24,526 bases of DNA, from positions 1 through 24,526 of IMG/VR virus record IMGVR_UViG_3300027806_000149. One strand, written 5' to 3'. Positions 1 to 7,908 of this stretch are shown in pieces (position 1 is the first letter of the stretch; each line of letters opens with the position of its first letter). The notes below the pieces were generated by a model. It did no database searches. It was not told the DNA's origin and saw only the letters and a list, made by a program, of their open reading frames with translations. The position numbers and the translations under genes were made by a program. The DNA comes from a virus.

Positions 1-1
1 G

Positions 2-217
2 AACCTCGACATCACCGTCCACACCCTCAAGTACCCCAACACCCCCACGGCGCAGGAGGTCACGAAGGGGCCCTTCACGGTGTCGGCCGGAACCCAGAAG
101 ATCGACCTTCGGGTCAGGGGTCGCCACGCATACTATCGCATCGATGGGGATGGTGTCAACACATCTTGGAGGCTGGGCGCGCTGCGCTTCCGCGTGGCTC
201 CCGATGGTGAACGATGA
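2..217 (+). CDS. Virion structural protein, C-terminal end only (5' truncated by window)
   Basis: This is an open frame from the window edge to a TGA at 215-217; 71 residues are visible and the start lies outside. The visible end contains the stretches GTQKIDLRVRGRHAYYRI and SWRLGALRFRVAPDGER. A terminal 'RGR...WRLG.PR....PDG+R' signature is one I associate with a large virion/tail protein of podovirus-like phages that precedes a small partner gene, which matches the layout here. The family name is from memory and only moderately certain, but the reading frame is secure. The stop overlaps the next start through ATGA at 214-217, implying translational coupling. Confidence 0.7.
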   Translation, partial: NLDITVHTLKYPNTPTAQEVTKGPFTVSAGTQKIDLRVRGRHAYYRIDGDGVNTSWRLGALRFRVAPDGER

Positions 218-477
218 GGCCGATCTTCCCCCTTGCACCCTACAGCTTCCAGCCTGACGAGGCTCAGGCGTGGAACGAGATGGTGCGCGTCCTCACCCTC
301 TACCACACCCAGGTGGTGACGGGGCCTGGGGTGACAGGCTACGCAGTTTCTGGTACAATTCCCACGAGTGCCACCCTCGACCTCGGCAGCATCAACGTTA
401 CTGCGGTAGCCTACACGGTGGCGAAGCTCCTCAAGGACCTGGAGACCAAGGGCCTCCTGAAGGTGGACAAGTCATGA
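214..477 (+). CDS. Small phage structural-region protein, 87 aa, function unknown
   Basis: Starts at an ATG overlapping the previous stop (ATGA) and ends in an ATGA overlap with the next gene, so it sits in a tightly coupled operon. The protein is 87 aa with no membrane segment. Its second half contains TIPTSATLDLGSINVTAVAY followed by a helix ending in LKDLETKGLLKV. Small proteins with a 'T..a.Tl.L......A..va.L+.DL...G.L' ending commonly follow the structural protein described just upstream in podovirus-like genomes. That is recollection and gives no function. It is probably a minor virion or assembly component. Confidence 0.75.
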   Translation: MRPIFPLAPYSFQPDEAQAWNEMVRVLTLYHTQVVTGPGVTGYAVSGTIPTSATLDLGSINVTAVAYTVAKLLKDLETKGLLKVDKS

Positions 478-1511
478 ATCCTTTCTTTCCCATGCCTGGC
501 TTCCAGTCCCTGCAGGGGCAGCGCCCCGCCATGGAGCCTGGCCCCATCTACCAGCCTCAAGCTTCGGGCTACATGGGTGTCTACGGGAGGGATCCCGAGA
601 AGGTGTCCCCTGCCGTATCCCCGGTCCTCGAAGGGTTGCGGGAAGGGGAACGCTACAACGAAAGCGGGGAAGGGGGAAGGGGATATTCATCCACGTCCTA
701 CGCCGCCCCGGGCACAAGCTTCGATGCGCTGGGCCGCGTGGGTACCGCTGCCGGGCTTGCCACGGGCATCTCGGGCCTGGGTGCCCTCGGAGGTGCGGCA
801 GGTGCATACGCCGCCAACCAGACCCTCTCAGGGCTGGGGCTGCCCGCCAACGTCTCCTATGGGCAGAGCATGCTCTCGGCGGCCCTCGGTCCCGTGGGTG
901 GACTCCTGGGCGCGCAGTCTCCCCAGGCACAGTTCGATGCTGCCCTTGCGCGGGGCATCGAGCGCGGCATCCCTGCAGAATCCATGATGGGTATGCTGGC
1001 TTCAATGCAGGGCCCCAGCATTGCCCAGCAGTATGGGGCGCAGATATCGTCGGGGCAGATGAGTCCTGAGATGGGGTTCTTCAGCTCCGTCAACGACCTC
1101 AACACGGTGGGCCAGCTCGGGGAAGTCCTGGGATCCATGGACCAGTCCTCGGCTCCTTCGGCCGAGGAGGGATCCTCCAATCCTTCGGGCGACATGCCTG
1201 GGGGCCAGCCCGGTGAAGGTCCATCTCCGGGGTGGGCCGAGGGCGGCTACATCCCCGGTGATAGCGGGGGCATGGACGACGACGTACCCGCCATCATCGA
1301 TGGGAAGGAGCCTGCCCGCCTCTCCTCGGGGGAGTTCGTCTTCGATGCCGCGACGGTGGCCGCCCTCGGGGATGGCAACAACCAGGCGGGGGCCAAGAAG
1401 CTCGACGGCCTGCGCAAGGCCATCCGCAAGAAGGCCTACGGCCATGAGCGCCAGCCGCCCCAAAACTACAGCCTGGGGGATCTCGTGAGGGCCTATGATC
1501 GAGATCGCTAA
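474..1511 (+). CDS. Virion-associated protein with C-terminal 'SGEFV' module
   Basis: 345 aa from the ATG at 474, which overlaps the preceding stop; the open frame extends upstream to 270, but that part lies inside the previous gene and was not used. Residues 1-85 are rich in Pro, Gly and Gln. About residues 89-115 are a Gly/Ala-rich hydrophobic stretch (VGTAAGLATGISGLGALGG). From about residue 255 there is a compact module: GGYIPGDSGGMDDDVPAIID, then ARLSSGEFVFDAATVAALG, then AGAKKLDGLRKAIR. This resembles the 'SDsIPArLSnGEFVi.A..V..lG...ga..L..l+..ir' element found at the C-termini of many phage virion proteins, including tape-measure-like ones. Its role is unknown; the low-complexity N-terminus and Gly/Ala segment suggest a structural or internal protein. 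The 3' end overlaps the GNAT gene by 17 bases. Confidence 0.8.
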   Translation: MNPFFPMPGFQSLQGQRPAMEPGPIYQPQASGYMGVYGRDPEKVSPAVSPVLEGLREGERYNESGEGGRGYSSTSYAAPGTSFDALGRVGTAAGLATGISGLGALGGAAGAYAANQTLSGLGLPANVSYGQSMLSAALGPVGGLLGAQSPQAQFDAALARGIERGIPAESMMGMLASMQGPSIAQQYGAQISSGQMSPEMGFFSSVNDLNTVGQLGEVLGSMDQSSAPSAEEGSSNPSGDMPGGQPGEGPSPGWAEGGYIPGDSGGMDDDVPAIIDGKEPARLSSGEFVFDAATVAALGDGNNQAGAKKLDGLRKAIRKKAYGHERQPPQNYSLGDLVRAYDRDR

Positions 1512-1929
1512 GGAGATGGACATCCCCGAGATGGGGGCCCTCCTCCTGGAGATGCACCACACCTCACCCATGCGCCTACCCCCAGTGGCCCCCCACAAGG
1601 TGGAGGCTGCGCTGCGCCAGTGCCTCCGGGAGGGCCGCGTCTTCGTTGCCCGCCGGGGTAGGATTGTGGGCATCCTCGCCCTCCAGGCGGTGGAACAGTG
1701 GTACAGCCACGAGAAATTCCTGGGTGACCTGGTCTTCTACGTGAGCCCATCCTCGAGGGTTTCCCGCGTGGCCTCCAAGCTGTTGCGCGCCGCCACCGAA
1801 TATGCTACAATGCGGGAACTCCCCCTCCTCATGGCCGTGGTTCACGGAGAGGACGTGGAGCGCAAGGACCAGTTCTACGTGCGCCACGGATTTTCCCGCG
1901 TGGGCGGTGTATACAGTAGGGGTTTCTGA
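1495..1929 (+). CDS. GNAT-family N-acetyltransferase
   Basis: 144 aa, ATG at 1495 inside the end of the previous gene. The fold order looks like GNAT: an N-terminal helix pair (residues 9-46), a strand pair with VFVARRGRIVGILAL (49-63), a central strand GDLVFYVSP (77-85), a helix SRVASKLLRAATEYA (90-104) in the acetyl-CoA-binding position, and a C-terminal FYVRHGFSRVGGVYSRGF typical of the last GNAT strands ('Fy.+.GF...g..y'). The pyrophosphate loop is degenerate, with no clear Q/RxxGxG/A, so activity is not certain. Phage genomes often carry a GNAT among virion genes, where it could acetylate a virion or host protein; the substrate cannot be told from the sequence. Its stop overlaps the next start as TGATG at 1927-1931. 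Confidence 0.82.
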   Translation: MIEIAKEMDIPEMGALLLEMHHTSPMRLPPVAPHKVEAALRQCLREGRVFVARRGRIVGILALQAVEQWYSHEKFLGDLVFYVSPSSRVSRVASKLLRAATEYATMRELPLLMAVVHGEDVERKDQFYVRHGFSRVGGVYSRGF

Positions 1930-2879
1930 TGGGTTCACTTTGTACCTCCAAAGCCAATCCTGTACCCACCACTACGGTACAGTCCTCCGCTTTCCCGGCG
2001 TGGTACGAGGATGCCCTCAAGCGCCTGACGGACGCCGGAGAGGCTGAGGTCCGGGCCACCCCCTACGAGTACTACGACCCCCAGGAGCGCGTCGCCCCCC
2101 TGAGTGCTACGGAGCAGGCCACCATCGGGCAGGTTCCCGTCGCCGCTGGGGCCTACATGCCGGGCCTTGCCGCTGGCTTCGAGAGTGCCGCCCTAGGTTC
2201 CAGGGGCGTGGGGGACATCGACTACTCCTCCTACATGAATCCCTACACGCAGTACGTCACCGACATCGCCAAGCGTGAGGCGGTGCGCGACTACGACAAG
2301 AGGCGTGGGGAGATGGGCTTCCAGGCCTCCCGCCAAGGTGCATTTGGTGGGGCGCGCTACGGGGTGCAGGAGGCTGAGGGTGAGCGCAACCTGGGCCAGC
2401 GCCTCGCTGACATCCAGCAGACCGGCCTCGAGCGGGCCTTCACGGCGGGCACCGGACTCCAGCAGCAGGAGGCCCAGCGCCAGTTGCAGGCAGCGCCCAT
2501 GTTCTCCTCCATGGGTGCCCAGGCCCAGCAGTTGGGCCTCGGGGGCCTCGACGCCATCATGAAGTCCCAGGCACTGCCGCGCCAACTCGAGCAGCAGCAG
2601 CGTGACCTCGCCTTCGCTGAGTACCAGCGCGGCCAGGGTTACGGGATGCAGCAGCTTGGCCAACTTGGTGCCCTCCTGAGGGGAACCCAGCCTGGTGCCA
2701 CTACCACTACGCAGGGCCAGACCTTGGTCCCCCAGCAGTCTCCCCTGCAAATGGGTGCTGGCCTCGGACTCACAGGTGCCTCCATCTACAACCTGATGGG
2801 CTACGGCAACTCCGGGGCTTCCCCCGCATCATGGGCTACATCCATGAGTGCCCGGGCTCTTGGGCTCCCGGGGTTCTGA
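1929..2879 (+). CDS. Putative internal virion / structural protein, Gln-rich helical
   Basis: 316 aa, started at the ATG overlapping the GNAT stop by one base. Residues 20-45 form a short amphipathic helix. A conserved-looking core includes DIDYSSYMNPYTQYV (96-110) and SRQGAFGGARYG (134-145). The following region to about 245 is Gln/Ala-rich and predicted helical, and the tail is Gly-rich. The 'yMNPYt..V.d.a...a.Rd......a..aGafGgsR..' type of sequence is common in virion proteins encoded just before large internal proteins in podovirus-like phages. This is family recollection, not a search. No enzymatic motif is visible. It probably belongs to the internal or ejection apparatus together with the three downstream genes. 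Confidence 0.78.
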   Translation: MGSLCTSKANPVPTTTVQSSAFPAWYEDALKRLTDAGEAEVRATPYEYYDPQERVAPLSATEQATIGQVPVAAGAYMPGLAAGFESAALGSRGVGDIDYSSYMNPYTQYVTDIAKREAVRDYDKRRGEMGFQASRQGAFGGARYGVQEAEGERNLGQRLADIQQTGLERAFTAGTGLQQQEAQRQLQAAPMFSSMGAQAQQLGLGGLDAIMKSQALPRQLEQQQRDLAFAEYQRGQGYGMQQLGQLGALLRGTQPGATTTTQGQTLVPQQSPLQMGAGLGLTGASIYNLMGYGNSGASPASWATSMSARALGLPGF

Positions 2880-2880
2880 C

Positions 2881-4317
2881 ATGGCAGACAATCCTCTTCG
2901 GTCATACAGTTTCAATGAGCTGCGCGAGCTGGACAACCTGCGCAAGGCAGGTCAGCTTACGGACCAAGCCATTCGGGATCTTGGGCTGGATCCTTCTTCG
3001 TTCAATGCCAACATTCGCGTGGCCTTGGAAGAGAAGAGGTCTGGTCCGGGAGGTCGGGATGAACCTCCCAGCATTCGTGTTCCGGCGAGTAGAATTTCCG
3101 AACCTGAAAATATCGCTCCCCGTGATTTGGGTCAGGCCATTGCGCGGTCCATCCTGCCCACGCCGGAACTTCCTCCGGCGCAGGGATTTGGTGAGGAGCG
3201 CAGGCGACCCCTGTCCGGGCCCAGCGTCGATTTCCTGAGGAGTACCGAAGAGGGTCCGCCCCAAGTTGGCCAACCCGCATATCCCCAGGTGACTCCCCCC
3301 GCCGCCGCCCCCGACCGGGTAGATCCCCTCGGCGCGGTGCGTAACTACTTGGGCAACCCCATGCCGGGCGGAGGCATGCCGGGGCCCACGAAGTTCACCA
3401 TGCCTACGCGCCCCGCAGACATCAACGAAGAGGATGCCCGACGCAAGCTCCTCGCGGGGCTGCCCGCCGAGCGTGAAGCCCAGGAGACGTACAAGGCCGA
3501 CCCCTACATGACGATGCTGCAGACTGGCCTGCGCATCCTTTCGGCCAAGCCCGAGCTGGGACAGAACGCCATCTCCACCATTGCCGGTCCTGTCGCGGAG
3601 GGCACCGAGAAGTACATGGCGGAGAAGGAGAAGGAGCGCACCAGCAAGCGTGAAGAGGCGAAGGAGGCCCGCGAGGAATCCTACCGTCGCTTCGGCGCGC
3701 AGCGTGAAGTCTCCTCCAAGCTCCTCGACCTTGGGGAAGCCGCCAAGAACCGCGACATCCAGTTCCAGAACCTCAGGAACCAGGTGGAGCGGGGGATCAG
3801 CGAGGACGCCTACAAGAGGGCCGAGCTTGGTATTCGTGGCTCCGAAGCTGCCATGCGCCGGGCCGAGCTGGAGATCAAGCTGCTTGCGGAGCAGGGCAAG
3901 ATCCCGCAGCGTGAAGCCTTCGAGATCACGCAGCGCCTCGAGAACCAGGCCCTGGCCATCGAGCGCATCCCTGAAGAGCAGCGCACCCAAGAACAGAATG
4001 CCCAATTGGAGAGCCTGCGTCGCCAGCAGGCCGCAGTCATGCGCGCCACCGGAGCTTACGTCACCGGGGAGTTCCGCCAGAGGGCTGCTGCCGGACCAGC
4101 GGATGCTGCGCAGGCTAGGGCGTTGCAGGTACAGGCGGAAACCATCCGCAGGAGGATGCTCGATATCCAGAACTCCTACAAGAATGCCGCTGATCCAGAG
4201 GGCTTCCGGCGCGACCCCGAATACCTCCGGTACTTGGCGGAACTGGAGCGCCTGAACCTGGGTGGCGAGACTCAGCCCCCCAACATGAACCTGGCTCCCC
4301 CAAGGCCTTCGCGGTAA
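2881..4317 (+). CDS. Putative internal virion protein with long helical / coiled-coil region
   Basis: 478 aa from the ATG at 2881, one base after the previous stop; an upstream in-frame ATG at 2848 lies inside the preceding gene and is less likely. Residues 1-150 are Pro-rich and low in complexity. From about residue 180 the protein is strongly helical; residues 243-272 are a highly charged Lys/Glu/Arg run suitable for a coiled coil, and Gln/Glu/Arg-rich helices continue to about 440. No catalytic motif was found. Size, composition and position next to two huge proteins fit a podovirus internal core or ejection protein. The first 250 bases are visibly less GC-rich than the rest. It ends in tandem stops, TAA then TAG (4315-4320). 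Confidence 0.75.
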   Translation: MADNPLRSYSFNELRELDNLRKAGQLTDQAIRDLGLDPSSFNANIRVALEEKRSGPGGRDEPPSIRVPASRISEPENIAPRDLGQAIARSILPTPELPPAQGFGEERRRPLSGPSVDFLRSTEEGPPQVGQPAYPQVTPPAAAPDRVDPLGAVRNYLGNPMPGGGMPGPTKFTMPTRPADINEEDARRKLLAGLPAEREAQETYKADPYMTMLQTGLRILSAKPELGQNAISTIAGPVAEGTEKYMAEKEKERTSKREEAKEAREESYRRFGAQREVSSKLLDLGEAAKNRDIQFQNLRNQVERGISEDAYKRAELGIRGSEAAMRRAELEIKLLAEQGKIPQREAFEITQRLENQALAIERIPEEQRTQEQNAQLESLRRQQAAVMRATGAYVTGEFRQRAAAGPADAAQARALQVQAETIRRRMLDIQNSYKNAADPEGFRRDPEYLRYLAELERLNLGGETQPPNMNLAPPRPSR

Positions 4318-4323
4318 TAGCGC

Positions 4324-7300
4324 ATGGCAACTCCCAGCAAGATGGAGTGGGATGAGGCCAGAGAACAGTGGATCCCCGCCACTGGCCGCCCCGGTGCATC
4401 CTTCATTCAGTGGAATGGGGTAAGCTGGGACGAAGGCAAGAACCCTGAGGGTCCGGGGGCATTTCGCCGGGGCCTTGAAACTGGCTGGGAAAGCACGAAG
4501 GGGCTAGCCTTCGACGTTCTTCCCGCCATGATCCAGAGTGCCTTTGGCTACGAGGAGGCATCCCAGCGCAACCTCGATGCCTACAAGAAGAGGATGGACG
4601 AGCTGCAGGCCAAGGGACTCCTGGCTCGCACCACCTACCAGGATGTCCAGGATGTTTCCTCTCTCGGCTCCTACGTAGGGGAGGCAGTAGGTGAGGCCAT
4701 TCCCTCCCTTGCCACTTCCCTCCTGGGTGGCCTCGGCATTGGTGCGGCGGCAACGCGCCTGGGTGCGGGCAAGATGCTCACCCAGCAGGTCGCCAAGAGG
4801 GCTGCGGCCCTCGAAGCGGAGGCTGCCGCCACTGGCACCACCCTGGGGCGCGAAGCCGCCATCAAGGCAGCCACCTCCGAGGTGAGCCGCAACGTGGGCA
4901 TCGCAGCGGGTGCTTTCGGCGGCAGCGCCCTCCAGAACATTCCCGAGTCCTTCGCCTCCCTTGCGGAGGAAGGCCAGCAGAGCCTGGGGGCCGCCTTCGT
5001 GGTAGGCTCCCTCAAGAGTGCCCTCGATGCCCTGGGCCCCGTGCGCCTCCTCAGCAAGACCCGGGGAACCGACTTCTCCGACAAGCTGACGGATGTCCTC
5101 AGTGCCCGACTCCTCAAGGGAAGGCCGGGGGCCGCAGGTGCCCTGGGTGGTACCCTCGAGACCGTGGCCCTCGAAGGTCTCACGGAGGGTACCCAGCAGC
5201 TCCTCGATGAGACTGCCAAGGTCATCCTCGCGGACAAGTCCGTGGACTGGACCCAGGTCATCGACGCGGCCCTCAAGGGCGGTATTGGTGCGGCCCCTGC
5301 AGGTGGTGTTGCCGGAGCCCTGGGTGCCCGCAGCAAGGCTGCCGCCGAGGAGACCCGGGCCAAGCAGATCGATGAGTACCAGCAGAAGCTCGCCGCCGAG
5401 AGGGAACTTGCGGAGAAGGGACGCCTCGCCGCAGCGGAGCGCGAGAAGTGGGAGCGTGAGCGCGCCGAGGCCGAGCAGGACTACATCAACAAGCGCATGA
5501 CCGGGGAGATCGAGGTTCCTCCCCGCGAGCGGGCCGACATCGACTACTTCAAGGATGCGCTGCGCGAAGTCGAACAGGCCACGGGAATCCGGGTCACCAT
5601 GCGGACCCGCAAGGACAAGGAGGGCAACGTCCTTGTCGAGAAGGCTGACCTCCTCCCCATGGGCATCCGCAAGGGCGACCAGGTCATCCAGAAGGATTCT
5701 ACCGGAGCCCCCGTCCTCCAAGTGAACCAGGAAGACGTGATGCGCCGGGCCCAGGAGTTGGCGCAGCAGAAGGTCATCGATCCCAGTACGGGCAAGCCCT
5801 TCACCGTAGCCTCCGCTCGCAATGCCCTCCAGAAGGCTGCGATCTTCGAGGTGCAGCGTACCGCCCAGCGGATGCGCAGCGACGACCAAGCCGAGAAGGA
5901 TGGGGAGTACGCCCTGAAATTCTTCGGCCAGACTTCTGCCGAAAACGTTGCGACACAGGGTCCCACGCAGCTTCAGGGCAGGGAGTATCAACTCCAGAAG
6001 GCGCGTCAACTCGTTGACGAAGTGCGGGCCGACCCGGAGTCCCTCGACCTGGTCCCGGGCCTGCGCCAGCAATTCGAGCAAGCCCAAGCCCTCTTGGAGG
6101 AGAAACGCTGGGGTGACTACGACGCCCGGATGGAAGCCCAGAAGCAGGAACGGGCGGAAGAGCGCGAGCTGGGTCCCCTTGTGGGCAAGCCCTTCACGGG
6201 CAGCGGTGCCCTCACGGTGGAGCGGGAGACCCCGCAGATCACCCCCGAGCAGCGAGATGCCCTGCTCGATGCCGGGTACCGCCTCGACCAGATTGCCCAG
6301 ATGCCCCCCGAGAGGGTGCAGGCCATCCTCATGGATCGCCAGCAGGAAGAGGTGGCAGCCCCCCAGATTGGGCAGCAGCAGCGCCTCGCCCTCGAAGGTG
6401 TGCTGGGCAGGGTGCAGAGGGGCGAGCAGGTTTCCATCCCCGCCGTCCAACAGGCCCTCGGGGAGACTGGCCTCGACCTGACCCCCGCACAGACCCGGCA
6501 GGTCCTCCAGGCCTATGCCCCCGAGAGGGCCACCACCCGAGGCATCGGGATGCAGGTGGTTGACCCCGCGTACCGTCTCGAGGAGAGGGACGGCACCTTC
6601 TTCAAGGCCAAGAGGGGCGAGACCAAGGAGCCCTACGTGGCCCCCGAGGTCGAGGAGCAACCCCGTCGGGGTGTGGAGCGCAGGCCCGCCGACCTTCCCA
6701 CCGAGTCCACCCAGACCTCCCGACCCATCACGGAGGTGCAGGGCGGCCTGCAGAATCCCCCCGCAGGCTACGACCGAAGGGATTTTGCCGTCCTCCACAA
6801 CGCCATCGTGAGGCGCGGCTCCTCCAAGATACTCACCCGCAACGACCTCGAAACCGTGGCGCAGCGAGAGTTCGACTCCCCCAGGGAAGTTGCCTCCGTC
6901 TGGGAAGGCCTGGTCAAATCCGGGGCGGTGCGCAAGGAGGGGCTGGGCTACCGCGTCCTCAAGGATGCCCCTGTCATCTCCGAGTTCCAGGCGGAAGACG
7001 TGGGGACCACCACCACCAAGAAGCCCACCGAGGTGGCGGAGGAGCCTTCCAAGTATACCCCACCGAAGACCAAGGTGTCCAGGGAGAAAAAGCCTGAGGC
7101 TACCAGAAAGCCGGAGTCCAAGACTTTCCCGGCTGACTCTCTCAATGAATCTAAGATCTTCAAGACTTGGGATGATCTCCAGAAGCACATTGATTCTGGC
7201 ATGGATATCATAGTCTACCGAGGAGTGCGGTGGAACGTGGATCCCGATGAATCCGATCCCAGGAAAATGGCCAAGAGGGAGACTACCCAGTACGGATACT

Positions 7301-7905
7301 TTTGGTCCCCGTCCTATCCTGTAGCATCTCAATACTCGCGGGGCCTCGGTCAAGCATTTGGAGAGCGTGTCAATGATGGCGAAGTCTACGCCATGCGAAT
7401 TCCTGCCAAGACAATGGCTGAAGCTGTTCGCACAGAGCAGGAAATTCCCCTGCAGCAGATCAAGCGCCTCACAGCTCTACGTCAAAACATACTTGCAGAC
7501 GAAGGCATTGAATTTGTAATTCCGCCAAGGCTGCATGGAAAGAGGATCAAGCTTTCTGCAGACCTTGATTTTTCTGAACTCAACAAGGCTGTGCGCAAGC
7601 TCGAAAATGCCGAGCCCGTCACCAGCAAGATTGAGCCCATTTCTTCCAAGCTGCGCTACGATCTCTTTAACGAAGGTCTAACCAGTTCTCAGATTTCCGA
7701 ACTGACTGAAACTGAAGCTCGGGAATATTTGCGCAACGCTCAGAAAACCAGTCCAAAGACCCCGGGCCCTTCCAAGATTGGTCGGACGGTCGTACCTGAT
7801 GATGCGCCCCCCGAGATTCGGAAGAACGTGGAGGCGGCCCAGAACATGATGGATCGCCAAGAGAAGATCAACGATGCCAACCCCGACGACTATTCCTGCA
7901 GGTAA
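4324..7905 (+). CDS. Large internal (ejection-type) virion protein with ART-like insert, 1193 aa
   Basis: ATG at 4324, six bases after the previous stop; the ribosome site is weak. Visible architecture: residues 1-110 start with a MEWDEAREQWIPATG-type segment; about 113-150 is a Gly/Ala hydrophobic, possibly membrane-active stretch (AIPSLATSLLGGLGIGAAA); a second Gly/Ala stretch lies near 315-340; a long charged coiled coil spans about 335-395; Gln-rich helices follow. About 823-880 resembles a winged helix (NAIVRRGSS to EGLGYRVL), and a Pro/Lys/Thr-rich linker precedes an ADP-ribosyltransferase-like region (about 945-1090, annotated separately). Very large, Ala/Gln/Glu-rich proteins with membrane-active stretches are typical of podovirus proteins ejected with the DNA. 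No lytic transglycosylase motif was seen. It ends at a TAA directly followed, in the same frame, by the next large gene. Confidence 0.8.
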   Translation: MATPSKMEWDEAREQWIPATGRPGASFIQWNGVSWDEGKNPEGPGAFRRGLETGWESTKGLAFDVLPAMIQSAFGYEEASQRNLDAYKKRMDELQAKGLLARTTYQDVQDVSSLGSYVGEAVGEAIPSLATSLLGGLGIGAAATRLGAGKMLTQQVAKRAAALEAEAAATGTTLGREAAIKAATSEVSRNVGIAAGAFGGSALQNIPESFASLAEEGQQSLGAAFVVGSLKSALDALGPVRLLSKTRGTDFSDKLTDVLSARLLKGRPGAAGALGGTLETVALEGLTEGTQQLLDETAKVILADKSVDWTQVIDAALKGGIGAAPAGGVAGALGARSKAAAEETRAKQIDEYQQKLAAERELAEKGRLAAAEREKWERERAEAEQDYINKRMTGEIEVPPRERADIDYFKDALREVEQATGIRVTMRTRKDKEGNVLVEKADLLPMGIRKGDQVIQKDSTGAPVLQVNQEDVMRRAQELAQQKVIDPSTGKPFTVASARNALQKAAIFEVQRTAQRMRSDDQAEKDGEYALKFFGQTSAENVATQGPTQLQGREYQLQKARQLVDEVRADPESLDLVPGLRQQFEQAQALLEEKRWGDYDARMEAQKQERAEERELGPLVGKPFTGSGALTVERETPQITPEQRDALLDAGYRLDQIAQMPPERVQAILMDRQQEEVAAPQIGQQQRLALEGVLGRVQRGEQVSIPAVQQALGETGLDLTPAQTRQVLQAYAPERATTRGIGMQVVDPAYRLEERDGTFFKAKRGETKEPYVAPEVEEQPRRGVERRPADLPTESTQTSRPITEVQGGLQNPPAGYDRRDFAVLHNAIVRRGSSKILTRNDLETVAQREFDSPREVASVWEGLVKSGAVRKEGLGYRVLKDAPVISEFQAEDVGTTTTKKPTEVAEEPSKYTPPKTKVSREKKPEATRKPESKTFPADSLNESKIFKTWDDLQKHIDSGMDIIVYRGVRWNVDPDESDPRKMAKRETTQYGYFWSPSYPVASQYSRGLGQAFGERVNDGEVYAMRIPAKTMAEAVRTEQEIPLQQIKRLTALRQNILADEGIEFVIPPRLHGKRIKLSADLDFSELNKAVRKLENAEPVTSKIEPISSKLRYDLFNEGLTSSQISELTETEAREYLRNAQKTSPKTPGPSKIGRTVVPDDAPPEIRKNVEAAQNMMDRQEKINDANPDDYSCR
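7141..7590 (+). other. ADP-ribosyltransferase-like domain inside the 1193-aa virion protein
   Basis: Three motifs occur in the order expected for the R-S-E class of ART fold. First, an arginine on a hydrophobic strand, DIIVYRGVRW with Arg966. Second, YGYFWSPSYPVASQYSRG with Trp994-Ser995-Pro996-Ser997, in the place of the 'F-x-S-T-S...A..Y' motif. Third, DEGIEFVIPP with Glu1060 and Glu1063, in the place of the catalytic 'E...lpP' strand. A strand EVYAMRIPAKTM lies between the second and third, as in ART folds. By eye, 60-base lines across 7141-7740 are about 42-53% GC, against 68% for a line counted at 6121-6180. Motif reading only; the domain could be a degenerate or different YRG-containing fold. 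Confidence 0.55.
7900..7902 (+). promoter_or_regulatory. Ribosome-binding core selecting the start of the 929-aa gene
   Basis: AGG within GCAGGTAAGTGATG lies six bases before the ATG at 7909, a normal spacing. This favours ATG 7909 over the adjacent GTG 7906. It also supports independent, translationally coupled initiation after the TAA at 7903-7905 rather than obligatory readthrough. Confidence 0.5.
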
Positions 7906-7908
7906 GTG

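Noticed and set aside
270-473. Upstream extension of the 345-aa protein's frame
   Set aside because: It lies fully inside the preceding 87-aa gene; the ATG at 474 has the ATGA coupling used throughout the operon.
4504-7353. 949-aa open frame on the - strand opposite the first giant virion gene
   Set aside because: Its composition (Leu/Gly/His/Asp-rich, no motifs) is that of an antisense shadow of GC-rich codons; the + strand gene has coherent domains and fits the operon.
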